Positions 54,655 through 63,030 of a DNA stretch of 64,000 nucleotides are shown piece after piece (position 1 is the stretch's first letter; each line of letters starts with the position of its first letter). Under the pieces are notes generated by a model, which had not been told where the DNA came from, did no database searches, and saw only the letters and a program-made list of their open reading frames with translations. The stretch is from assembly GCA_963820545.1 (NCBI GenBank), contig CAWGAJ010000001.1, positions 2,356,001-2,420,000 on the forward strand. Direction: 5' to 3'. The position numbers and the translations under genes are program-made. Source of the DNA: CAWGAJ01 sp963820545. Lineage in GTDB: Bacteria; Planctomycetota; Planctomycetia; Pirellulales; Thermoguttaceae.

Positions 54655-57065
54655 CCCCCATGGAATTGGTTCTGTCAAAGCTACCGGATGCCAAACCCAA
54701 CGGGAAAGGTTGGCAGGCCCGCTGCCCAGCCCACGATGATCGAAATCCCAGCTTGAGCATCACTGAAGGTGACGACGGACGGGCGCTACTAAAGTGCCAT
54801 GCTGGATGTGCTACCGAGAATGTGGTCGCTGCCCTGAAAATTAGAATGGCGGATCTGATGCCAACCAAACTGAACCAGCAGGTTTTTAAGAGAACACAAG
54901 TGACTAAACAAAGAATCATCAATAGTTATGACTACCGTGATGAGCACAGAAATTTGCTTTTCCAGGTTGTCAGAATTGAGCCAAAGACCTTTCGGCAACG
55001 GGCGCCGCGGTCGGACGGCGGGTGGACGTGGTCGGTCAAAGATATTCGGAAAGTACTTTATAGACTTCCTGAAATTCTAGGTGCTGCTCCGACCAAAGTC
55101 ATCTGCATCGCAGAGGGAGAGAAGGACGTAGATCGTCTGAGTTCCTTGGGATTGGCAGCAACCTGCAATCCTGGTGGTGCGGGAAAATGGAAGTCTGAGT
55201 ATAGCAATTCACTGCGTGACCGGATTGTGGCAATTTTTCCTGACAACGATGAGGTTGGACAGGAACACGCTCTGACTGTGGCTCGATCGCTAGTTGGCAT
55301 CGCAAAAGCTGTGAAGATCATCGATCTGCCGGGCCTGCCATCAAAAGGCGATATCTCTGATTGGCTCGATGCTGGAGGAACTTGTGAACACCTTCACGAA
55401 CTGATTAAGGCCGCACCCTTATTTAATCCTACTAAGAGCCTTCCAGAGGCGCCAAAGACCGAGGAATGGGGAACCATTCAAGCACTGGGGATTATAAGTG
55501 TGCCACCATTCCCGGTGGAGGCTCTACCTCAGGTTTTAGGCGATTTTGTCGCTGCAGAGGCAGAGGCCACGCAGACGCCATCGGATTTGGCCGCGATGTT
55601 GTCTCTGGCAGTCTGTGCAGCCGCGGTGGCAAAGAAAGTTGAGATAAAAGTCCGTGACCAATGGTTGGAACCTGTAAATCTTTTTACTGTGACGGTACTG
55701 GAACCTGGTAATCGGAAATCGGCTGTCTTTTCACACATTACTTCACCATTACGGGAGTATGAGGCCCAATTGGTAGAGCAGGAGCGGCCAGAAGTCGCCC
55801 GACAGCAAGCCCGACGACGTCAACGCGAAAGACAGATGAAGGTACTGGAAGAAAAGGCTGCGAAGAAGGGTGACGCCGAAGCTGGTCAAGAAGCCGAGGA
55901 GATCGCTGTCGAGTTGGCCATGATGCCTGAACCAGCACTGCCCAGGTTCATTGTAGACGATGCCACAAGTGAGAAACTCGGCGCCATGCTGGCTGAACAA
56001 GGGGGACGGATTGCAAGCATGTCTCCTGAGGGAGGCGTTTTTGATCTGATGCCAGGTCTTTATAGCAAAAGCGGGATGCCACAGTTCGGGGTTTATTTGA
56101 TGAGTCATGCGGGTGATAACCTGCGTGTGGATCGAATTAGTCGCAAGGGAGAGCATGTAAAACGGCCGGCGCTGACAATGGGGCTCGCAATCCAGCCGAC
56201 AGTGCTGGAAGGATTGCTCGAGAACACCGCATTTCGGGGTCGGGGGCTCCTGGCACGATTTCTATATTCACTACCTGAGAGCCGTATCGGTGCAAGAAAA
56301 ATTGAGCCAGTACCTGTGCCAGAACATATTAACCAAGCCTATCACGATTTGGTCTGGAGACTTTGCGAATTACCTTGGGATATGAATCAACCGCAATATA
56401 TTCAGTAAGCTGATGAAGCATGGGTGTTGCTCCAACAGTGTATGGAGAAGCTCGAGCCGGAGTTGGGAGCTGGCGGCACACTGGACTGTGCCCAGGATTG
56501 GGGCAGCAAGCTGGCAGGCGCCGTGGCGCGGATTGCCGGAGTGATGCATTACGTCATCCACGCATATAGCGATCCTTGGTTATATCCCTTGGCTGCCACC
56601 ACCATGCAATCGGCTATCAAAATCGGCCAATATGCCACCACTCACGCATTGGTGGCATTCGAGGCAATGCAGGCGGACCATGGGCTCAGCGATGCCCAAT
56701 ATGTTCTGCGATGGATGGAGCGGCACAATAAGCAGGAGTTTGCCAAGTCGGAGGCGCAACAGCATGGGAAACGGCGGTTCAAACAGGCCAGTGATATCGA
56801 CACCCCGCTGGCCCTGCTGGTTCGTCATAATTACATCCGGTTAAAGCCAACCACAAAGCACAGCCCCGGTCGTCCGGCATCGCCTATATATGAGGTTAAC
56901 CCAGCGTTTCGTCCGAATGGCCTTGTCGAAAAGTGTTCTGAAAATTCTAAAAAAGCCGATTCAACCCCAGACCAAGACAATTTACAGAATATACAGAGCG
57001 CATACAGCGATATGGAGAGAGACAATTGCATCAGCGGTAATGGACGAGTAAAGGTGGAGATATGA
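54651..57065 (+). CDS. Primase-like protein: CHC2-type zinc finger, TOPRIM, DUF3987 (in-frame stop at 56406)
   Basis: About 804 codons. N-terminus: a DnaG-like zinc motif (CPAHDDRNPSLSI with CHAGC). Then a TOPRIM domain (VICIAEGEKDVDRLSSLGL, IVAIFPDNDEVGQEHA). Then the DUF3987 region (LAAMLSLAVCAAAVAKKVEI and onward, with a charged coiled-coil stretch at residues 375-420). A TAA at 56406-56408 interrupts QPQYIQ-stop-ADEAWVLLQQC; the frame and homology continue to 57065. This is either a substitution, a sequence error or a truncated pair. Start GTG 54651 follows GGGAGG. It probably drives element replication. Confidence 0.82.
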
Positions 57066-57526
57066 GTAAACCTGCAACAGTTCAGGCAATCCTGGAAACC
57101 TGTTGTGATAGAGGCATTATGCTGAATGTTGCTGGGGAGAGACTGAGTGTAGACGCCCCTAAAGAAGCTATCACCCCTAATCTTTTAGATGGACTTCAGC
57201 AACACAAAGCTAGTCTTCTCGACTTGCTGCGAAGATCTAAAAGTGAACAAGAAGCAGTGCAATGCAACGCTGAACATCACAATGCGATTCCCGTAGGTAC
57301 TGCTTCAAACTTGGACATAGCGATTTGGGCCGAGTGCGTAGAACCACGTGAGCCTTGCCCAACATGTGATGGCTTGATTTTCTGGTGGGATGTACTAGGA
57401 GGGCAACATTGCAGGATCTGTGAGAAGCTGGCGTATCAGTTCAATAAAGCGGCGGAACTGCGGGAACTGGCCAAACAATTACGCAAGTTTCCAAAGAAGA
57501 CAAGTTTTTTTCGTAGAGGAAGTTGA
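57062..57526 (+). CDS. TubC-N-like domain protein with C-terminal zinc ribbon
   Basis: 154 residues, overlapping the previous gene by ATGA. The first 60 residues resemble the TubC N-terminal docking-domain family that often appears in small mobile elements (ILETCCDRGIMLNVAGERLS, LLDGLQQHKASLLDLLRRSK). The end has two Cys pairs, CPTCDGLIFWWD and HCRICEKLAY, forming a probable zinc ribbon. Role in the element is unknown; coupling to the primase-like gene hints at a replication or regulatory partner. Confidence 0.6.
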   Translation: MSKPATVQAILETCCDRGIMLNVAGERLSVDAPKEAITPNLLDGLQQHKASLLDLLRRSKSEQEAVQCNAEHHNAIPVGTASNLDIAIWAECVEPREPCPTCDGLIFWWDVLGGQHCRICEKLAYQFNKAAELRELAKQLRKFPKKTSFFRRGS

Positions 57527-57595
57527 CATTTTTGAAAATCAACTGTAACTGATAGGATGAGTTCTGCTATAATTAAGGAAAGGAATTAGACAATC

Positions 57596-59092
57596 ATGGC
57601 AACAATTTATAAGCGAGGTGGAAAAGGAAAGCGAGGCGGTCGTTATTACTTTTCCTATTTCGACCACAATGGAAAGCGGCATTCTCGAAGTGCTCGGACA
57701 ACTGATAAAGCCACAGCCGAACGGATCGCCGCAAAGTATGAGGCCGATGCTGCTCTGCGGCGAGAAGGAGTTGTCGATCCCCAGCTCGACGCGATTTGCG
57801 ATCAATCCCGTCGATCGGTGGAATCTCATTTGAAGGATTATGAGGCCAAGATGGGAGCAGCGAATCGGGCCCCACAACACATCAGCACTACGGTCGCGTA
57901 TATCCGTACCATCTGCAAGGATCGGAAGTTCGAGAAGGTGGCCGATATCACGGCGGACGGTATTAATCTATATGCCGGGAGACTGAAGGAACAAGGACGG
58001 TCCACTCGAACTGTTCAAGCCTATTTGACCGCCATCAAAGGTTTCACAAAGTGGCTGGCGGCACACCAAAAGCTGCCGCGCGATCCACTTGCCTCCATAA
58101 AGAAGCCAAATCCTAAGTCCGACCGACGGCGAGAGCGTCGCATGCTTCTTCCTGAGGAATGGCAGTGGATCCGAGCAGCCCTAGCCAATGGCTCCGAACG
58201 TTGTGAGATGCCAGCCAATGAACGCTTACTGCTTTATGCAGTGGCAATTCAGACCGGCCTGCGTTCTTCCGAACTGCGGAGTCTCACCCGAGGGCGGTTA
58301 TTTCTGGATGTCGACCAACCGTTCATCACCTGCAAGGCCGGCTCTACAAAAAACCGGAAAGATGCCCGACAATACATCCAGCCTGCTTTGGCCGAATTGC
58401 TACACCAATACATTTCCACCAAGGCACCCCCGGCGCCAGTGTTCAGCATGCCTCCGAGACCTGATGTTGCAGAAATGTTCCGAGCAGATGTGGCAGAGGG
58501 ACGGCGGTCTTGGCTGAAAGCAGTGAAAGACGATCCTGAGGAATATAACCGACGGGTGCAAAGCGATTTTCTGACAGACAAGAACCACGAGGGAGAGATC
58601 TTCGACTTTCACAGCCTCAGGCACACTTGCGGAGCTTGGCTGGCAATGGCCGGGGCACATCCTAAGGCGATGCAATCTGTGATGCGGCACTCGACAATCA
58701 CCTTGACAATGGATACCTACGGTCACCTATTCCCAGGCCAGGATGCCGCCACAGTTGCCCGGTTTCCGAGCATGGTTGCCAATGAACCTTCTGCCCTCCA
58801 CGCAACGGGTACGGACGGGGCGGTGGCATACCAAATTCATAAGCAAAATAATAGTTCTGAACGGCATCCGGGCCGAGAAAGCGCAGCGCATGCGCAGCAG
58901 TCAGGGCGCGATTTGGTACCAGACGATGCGATAGGGTGCGACGAAGATAAGCCGGCCCCGAGAAAAGGCACAAGCCCTAACTCTTTACAAGTTACGGGCT
59001 TGTGCGAAACAGTGCGAGACAATGCTAAGCGGAGGGCAAGGGACTCGAACCCTCAACCGGCAAGCCGGCACCTGATTTCAACTCAGCCGTAG
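57596..59092 (+). CDS. Tyrosine recombinase (integrase) with att-derived tail
   Basis: 498 residues. A basic N-terminus (ATIYKRGGKGKRGGRYYF) leads into a SAM-like arm-binding domain. The catalytic domain shows Arg in TGLRSSELRSL, HSLRHTCGAWLAMAG with H-x-x-R, and the nucleophile in HSTITLTMDTYGHL. The last 90 residues are outside the catalytic fold, and the final 18 (RARDSNPQPASRHLISTQ) are the antisense translation of a tRNA-Ser 3' end. So attP overlaps the int 3' end, and integration may change the C-terminus. Confidence 0.93.
   Translation: MATIYKRGGKGKRGGRYYFSYFDHNGKRHSRSARTTDKATAERIAAKYEADAALRREGVVDPQLDAICDQSRRSVESHLKDYEAKMGAANRAPQHISTTVAYIRTICKDRKFEKVADITADGINLYAGRLKEQGRSTRTVQAYLTAIKGFTKWLAAHQKLPRDPLASIKKPNPKSDRRRERRMLLPEEWQWIRAALANGSERCEMPANERLLLYAVAIQTGLRSSELRSLTRGRLFLDVDQPFITCKAGSTKNRKDARQYIQPALAELLHQYISTKAPPAPVFSMPPRPDVAEMFRADVAEGRRSWLKAVKDDPEEYNRRVQSDFLTDKNHEGEIFDFHSLRHTCGAWLAMAGAHPKAMQSVMRHSTITLTMDTYGHLFPGQDAATVARFPSMVANEPSALHATGTDGAVAYQIHKQNNSSERHPGRESAAHAQQSGRDLVPDDAIGCDEDKPAPRKGTSPNSLQVTGLCETVRDNAKRRARDSNPQPASRHLISTQP
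58968..59005. repeat. Inverted repeat within the integrase tail
   Basis: GCACAAGCCC (58968-58977) and GGGCTTGTGC (58996-59005) are perfect complements across an 18-base loop. The repeat lies 25 bases before the tRNA-derived core, inside the int reading frame. It may be an integrase or excisionase arm site, or a terminator-like hairpin in the int mRNA. Confidence 0.6.
59030..59086 (-). pseudogene. tRNA-Ser 3' half (probable attachment-site core)
   Basis: Read on the minus strand: anticodon stem-loop CTGA-GTTGAAA-TCAG (anticodon TGA), a long variable arm CCGGC-tt-GCCGG, a T arm GAGGG-ttcgagt-CCCTT and acceptor strand GCCCTCC with discriminator G. This is a class II tRNA-Ser(UGA) from anticodon arm to 3' end. 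The 5' acceptor and D arm are absent: the sequence continues into the 3' end of the peptidase gene. It is a classic integrase core, but not an intact tRNA gene. Confidence 0.75.
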
Positions 59093-59478
59093 CCGAGTTC
59101 CTCTAGTTCCTTTTCCGTTAGACCGTGATGATGGGCCAGCTCGTGCAGCACGGTGACGCGGATTTCGCGGCGCAGGCGCTCAGCGGTGACACGGCCGCGA
59201 TCATCGGCGGCCATGGACCAAATGCCTTCACGGTAGATCGTCACCCTGTCGGGCAGTTGGCCGGAATGTGATATGCTTTTATCGCCCAAGGGGATTCCAG
59301 TATACAGCCCACATAGTTCATCACGGTACTCGACGCCCATTTCTTCCATTACTTGCGCGGAAGGATAGTCCTCCACGTGCAAGGGGACTTTTTCCAGCAA
59401 CTGATGGACTAAAGGCGGCATTTCCGCCAGAACTCGTCCCAATTGCTGCTCAAATCGTCGTCTGGTGCGTGCATCCAT
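59083..59478 (-). CDS. Zincin-like metallopeptidase family protein
   Basis: 131 residues with the zinc motif VTVLHELAHHHGL, i.e. HExxH with a third His two residues on. It also shows RVTIYREGIW in the middle, typical of the small MTH/PF06262-type metallopeptidase family, which is widespread in bacteria. Substrate is unknown. Its last codons (GYG-stop) touch the tRNA-derived att core, so its 3' end may lie at the integration junction. Confidence 0.85.
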   Translation of the reverse strand: MDARTRRRFEQQLGRVLAEMPPLVHQLLEKVPLHVEDYPSAQVMEEMGVEYRDELCGLYTGIPLGDKSISHSGQLPDRVTIYREGIWSMAADDRGRVTAERLRREIRVTVLHELAHHHGLTEKELEELGYG

Positions 59479-59651
59479 GGCGGTTGTCTAATTGAGAATA
59501 ATTAGGATACAATATATATTTCCCATATCATACAGACCTGTCTTGGATAAGAGAACTGCCGCGACGAATTTATTCAAGTATTCATGTGAGGTTTTCACTG
59601 GATTCGGATAATTTCAGGCCACCCTCATTAAATAATCCCGAGGAATCGGTT

Positions 59652-60834
59652 ATGGATACCCTGGTTAACTACGATTTTCTTGCCCCCAGCAAGACCGTCT
59701 TTGGTTGGGGACGGCGCCGCGAAGCGGGGCTGTTGGGTCGCTCGCTGGGACGGCGGGCTTTTATCGTATCCGGTTTGCCCGAAGAGATCGAAAAATCTTT
59801 CCTCCCGGAAATCTGCGCTGCCCTACGCCAGGAAGCAGTCGAAGTCGTGCCGGCGGCCCACATCTTGCATGAGCCGGAAGTGGATGACGTTGATCGGCTA
59901 TCCGCGCAACTTCGCCGCGAAAAGCCCGTCAGCGGCGATTTTATGCTTGCCCTGGGCGGAGGATCGGCCATAGATTTGGCCAAGGCCGCCGGGGCTATGG
60001 CCACGAACGATCAAAGTTCCACGGTCAAGGACTATTTGGAGAACGTGGGGCGTGATCTAAAAATCGTCAATGCGCCGCTGCCTGTGCTGGCTATGCCCAC
60101 CACGGCCGGCACCGGCGCCGAGGCCACGAAAAACGCCGTGATATCCTGCTACAATCCGCCTTTTAAGAAAAGCCTTCGCGACGATCGCTTGATGCCCAGG
60201 ATCGCGTTGGTTGATCCGGAACTAACGGTCAGTGTTCCCGTTCCGGTCACCGCGGCCAGCGGCATGGACGCCATTACGCAACTATTCGAGAGTTACATTA
60301 CGCGAAACGCGCGGCCCATACCGCAGGCCTTGGCCGTGCAGGGGCTAAAAATGGCCATTCCGGCGATTGTCCAGGCAGTGGAAAAACCCGACTCGCGCCG
60401 CGCGCGAGGTCATGGCCCACGCGGCCCTGCTTTCGGGTTTGGCATTGGCCAATTCCGGTTTGGGAATGGCCCACGGGGTAGCGGCGGCATTGGGAATACA
60501 CTGCCGCGTGCCGCACGGGACGGCCTGTGCGCTGATGCTGCCCGTGGCGCTGCGGGTCAACAGCGGAGTCTGCGGCGAACAGTTGGCCTATTTGTGCCAA
60601 ATGCTCTTCGGGCGCAGTCCCACCACGAAGCGGCGCGACGCCGTGGAGACATTGATCCACGAAATTGAAAAAATCCGCGATCGGGTAGGCGTGCCCCGGC
60701 GGCTTTCGGAATTAGGCGTCCAGCGCGAGCAAATTCCCGCGCTGGTCAATAGCTCGCGCGGCAGCAGCATGAGCGGCAATCCCCGCGAACTTTCCGATGA
60801 AGAACTGATGGATATCCTGAAGGAGATCTTTTGA
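59652..60834 (+). CDS. Iron-containing alcohol dehydrogenase (one frameshift)
   Basis: About 394 residues of the Fe-ADH (group III) family, which oxidises or reduces alcohols and aldehydes with NAD(P). N-terminal KTVFGWGRRREAGLLG; the coenzyme motif ALGGGSAIDLAKAAG; PTTAGTGAEATKNAVI; metal ligands in AASGMDAITQLFES and GMAHGVAAALGIHCRVPHG. The frame breaks near 60402 in a cgcgccgcgcgcgag run; one extra base or two missing bases rejoin REVMAHAALLSGLAL. The ATG at 59652 follows CGAGGAATC. Confidence 0.88.
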
Positions 60835-60878
60835 TTCTCCCTAAAAAAATATCTCCACTCATTTAATCCAGCCCGCGC

Positions 60879-62949
60879 ATGTTTAAGCATAAGAAATCTT
60901 TCGAGAAACATGCTTTTCAGTCGCGGTCGGGTACTTCTCTGCCGTCGGCGCTGAACTTCCGCGTGTTGGCAGGAGTAGTGATTATCGTCCTCATCGCCTT
61001 CCTCGCTTATCTCCCATCCTTATGCGGCGAATTCATCCTGGACGACGATAAACTTCTGACCGACAACCACCTGATCAAGGCCGCGGACGGCCCGTACCGA
61101 TTTTGGTGCACTACCGAGGCCATGGACTACTGGCCGCTGAGCAATACCACGCTCTGGATCGAGTGGCGCCTGTGGGGGATGAATCCCACCGGCTACCACG
61201 TCACCAACCTGTTTTTACACATTCTCGCAGCCTTGCTGGTTTGGCTGATTTTGCGGCAGTTGTCCCTTCCCGGGGCCTTCTTGGCGGCGATAATCTTCGC
61301 CGTGCATCCAGTGAACGTAGAGTCGGTGGCGTGGATCGCCCAGCGTAAAGGCCTGCTGGCGATGTTGTTCTTTCTATTGTCGATACTGTGTTATTTAAGG
61401 CAATTCTCAGCGAGTTGTAGCGATAACGCCCAACGTAGCAGGCACGCTCAGTGTGCCGATCACGCACACGGAGTGCGTGGGCTACTTATGGGCCGTTGGT
61501 ACTGGCTGAGCTTAGCGGCGTTTGTATTGGCTATGCTCAGCAAGGGATCGGTGGCGATATTGCCGGTGCTGCTTTTGGTGATCGTCTGGTGGCGGCGCAC
61601 GGGGACTGTCCCAATTTTCGCCTCAGCGAAAATGGGACTGTCCCCTTCTGTCTCTCGATGGGACCTGGCGCAAACCGCGCCTTTTTCATAGTTGCCGTGG
61701 TGTTGGCGGGAGTGAACGTGTGGTTCCAAACACACGGTATGGAAATAGTGATCCGTACCGCCAGTTTTGCCCAGCGTCTGCTGGCGCCGGCGGCGTCGTG
61801 TGGTTTTATCTGTATAAGGCGCTTTTGCCCCTGAACCTGTATTTCGTCTATCCCCAGTGGCACATCGAGACTCATGATCTGCTCTGGTGGCTGCCGCTGA
61901 TAGCAGCCTTGAGCGTTACAGTGGTGTTGTGGCGGTATCGGATGGTTTGGAGTCGTCCGCTTTTGTTTGCCTGGGGATTTTTCTGCGTGTCGCTCCTCCC
62001 GGTGCTAGGCTTTATAGACGTGGGCTACATGCAATATTCGCTGGTGGCCGACCATTATCAACATATTGCCATTATCGGGGTGATTGCGTTGGTATCGGCC
62101 CTCTGGGGCCTATGGCACGAGCGGATGCGGGGAGCAACGCACTGGGCGGCAACCATCGTCGCCATCATGGCAGTGGGCACACTCACGTTTCTGACGTTTC
62201 AACAAAATGGGATGTATAGTAACGCCATGACGCTCTATCAGGCCACATTGGAAAAAAATCCAGACTGTTGGATGGCCCACAATAACCTGGGCAGCACACT
62301 GGACGATATGGATCGGCCATGGGAAGCAATCGAACATTGCCAACAAGCCCTGCGCCTAAAAGCCGATTACTTTGAGGCGCACAATAATCTAGGCGTCGCC
62401 CTGGGTAAGTTGGGCCGGCTCTCGGAGTCACTTGAACATTTCCAGCAATCCTTACAAATTAATCCCAACTACTCCGAAGCCCACAACAATCTAGGCATCA
62501 CCTTATGCAAGACAGGCCGGCCGCTGGAGGCGATCAAACATTTCCAGCAAGCCTTGCAAGGGAAGCCCGACTTCCCTGAGGCCCAGAGCAATCTGGGCAA
62601 TGCATTGGTCCAAGCAGGCCGTTCGCACGAGGCGATCGAGCATTACCAGCAAGCCCTACGCATGAAACCTGATTTCCCTGAGGCCCACAATAACCTGGGT
62701 AATATTTTCAAGGTAGCAGGCCAATATCAACAGGCAATCGACCATTATCGGCAAGCCATACTGTACAAACCCGATTCGGCCCAAACCTATTACAATATGG
62801 CATTGGCCTATGCCAAAATCAGCCGACCCGAAGAAGCCCTGGCCGCCGCCCAGCAAGCTTTAAACCTTGCACACTCCAAAGGACAGACGGCACTAGCCAA
62901 GAAGATTGAAGAATGGTTAAATTCTAACCGTGCTAGCCTCTCAAATTAG
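60879..62949 (+). CDS. TMTC-like membrane protein with TPR repeats, copy 1 (two frameshifts, two palindromic insertions)
   Basis: About 690 residues. The N-terminal half is a multi-pass GT-C-like domain (FILDDDKLLTDNHLI, GYHVTNLFLHILAALLVWL, VHPVNVESVAWIAQRKGLLA); the C-terminal half has six TPRs (for example AHNNLGSTLDDMDRPWEAIE). Comparison with copy 2 at 63031 shows one T missing at 61682-61686 and one G missing near 61783; correcting both rejoins the protein. It also shows in-frame palindromes at 61435-61485 and 61601-61645 absent from copy 2. Such proteins are thought to be protein O-glycosyltransferases. Confidence 0.82.
61435..61485. repeat. 51-bp twin-hairpin repeat inside a coding sequence
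   Basis: The unit is bounded by GTAGC and GCTAC. Inside are GGCAC-gctca-GTGTGCC and CACGCAC-acgga-GTGCGTG. Its length (51) is a multiple of three and it is read in frame as a short polar loop between two membrane helices of the TMTC-like protein. The tandem copy 2 has unrelated sequence at this position. Confidence 0.75.
61601..61645. repeat. 45-bp palindrome inserted in frame in the TMTC-like gene
   Basis: The left arm begins ggggactgtcccaattttcg and the right arm ends aatgggactgtcccc, with a ctca loop; pairing is near perfect. Removing 45 bases restores alignment with copy 2 (63031-64000): VWW(R/L)R...RWDL. The insertion adds 15 codons without changing frame. Confidence 0.85.
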
Positions 62950-63030
62950 AGATTGGGGATTAAATATTGGCTAAGATAACTATTAGAAGCCATAAAACAA
63001 AACTTTTATTTTTTTTCACATGGTCTGTGC

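Larger units (their letters stand above)
52893..59092 (+). mobile_element. Integrated mobile element with primase-like protein and tyrosine integrase
   Basis: Six co-directional genes: an unknown protein, two excisionase/AlpA-like proteins, a TOPRIM-DUF3987 protein, a TubC-N-like protein and a tyrosine recombinase. The integrase tail overlaps a tRNA-Ser 3' half at 59030-59086, a typical attachment core. There are no capsid, terminase or conjugation genes, so it resembles a phage-satellite or small integrative element. The left boundary is not located: no second copy of the core was seen between 51.6 and 52.9 kb, so the start given is that of the first gene. Confidence 0.7.

Noticed and set aside
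59030..59086. Complete tRNA-Ser gene
   Set aside because: The acceptor 5' strand and D arm are missing; upstream sequence on the tRNA strand is the 3' end of the peptidase gene.
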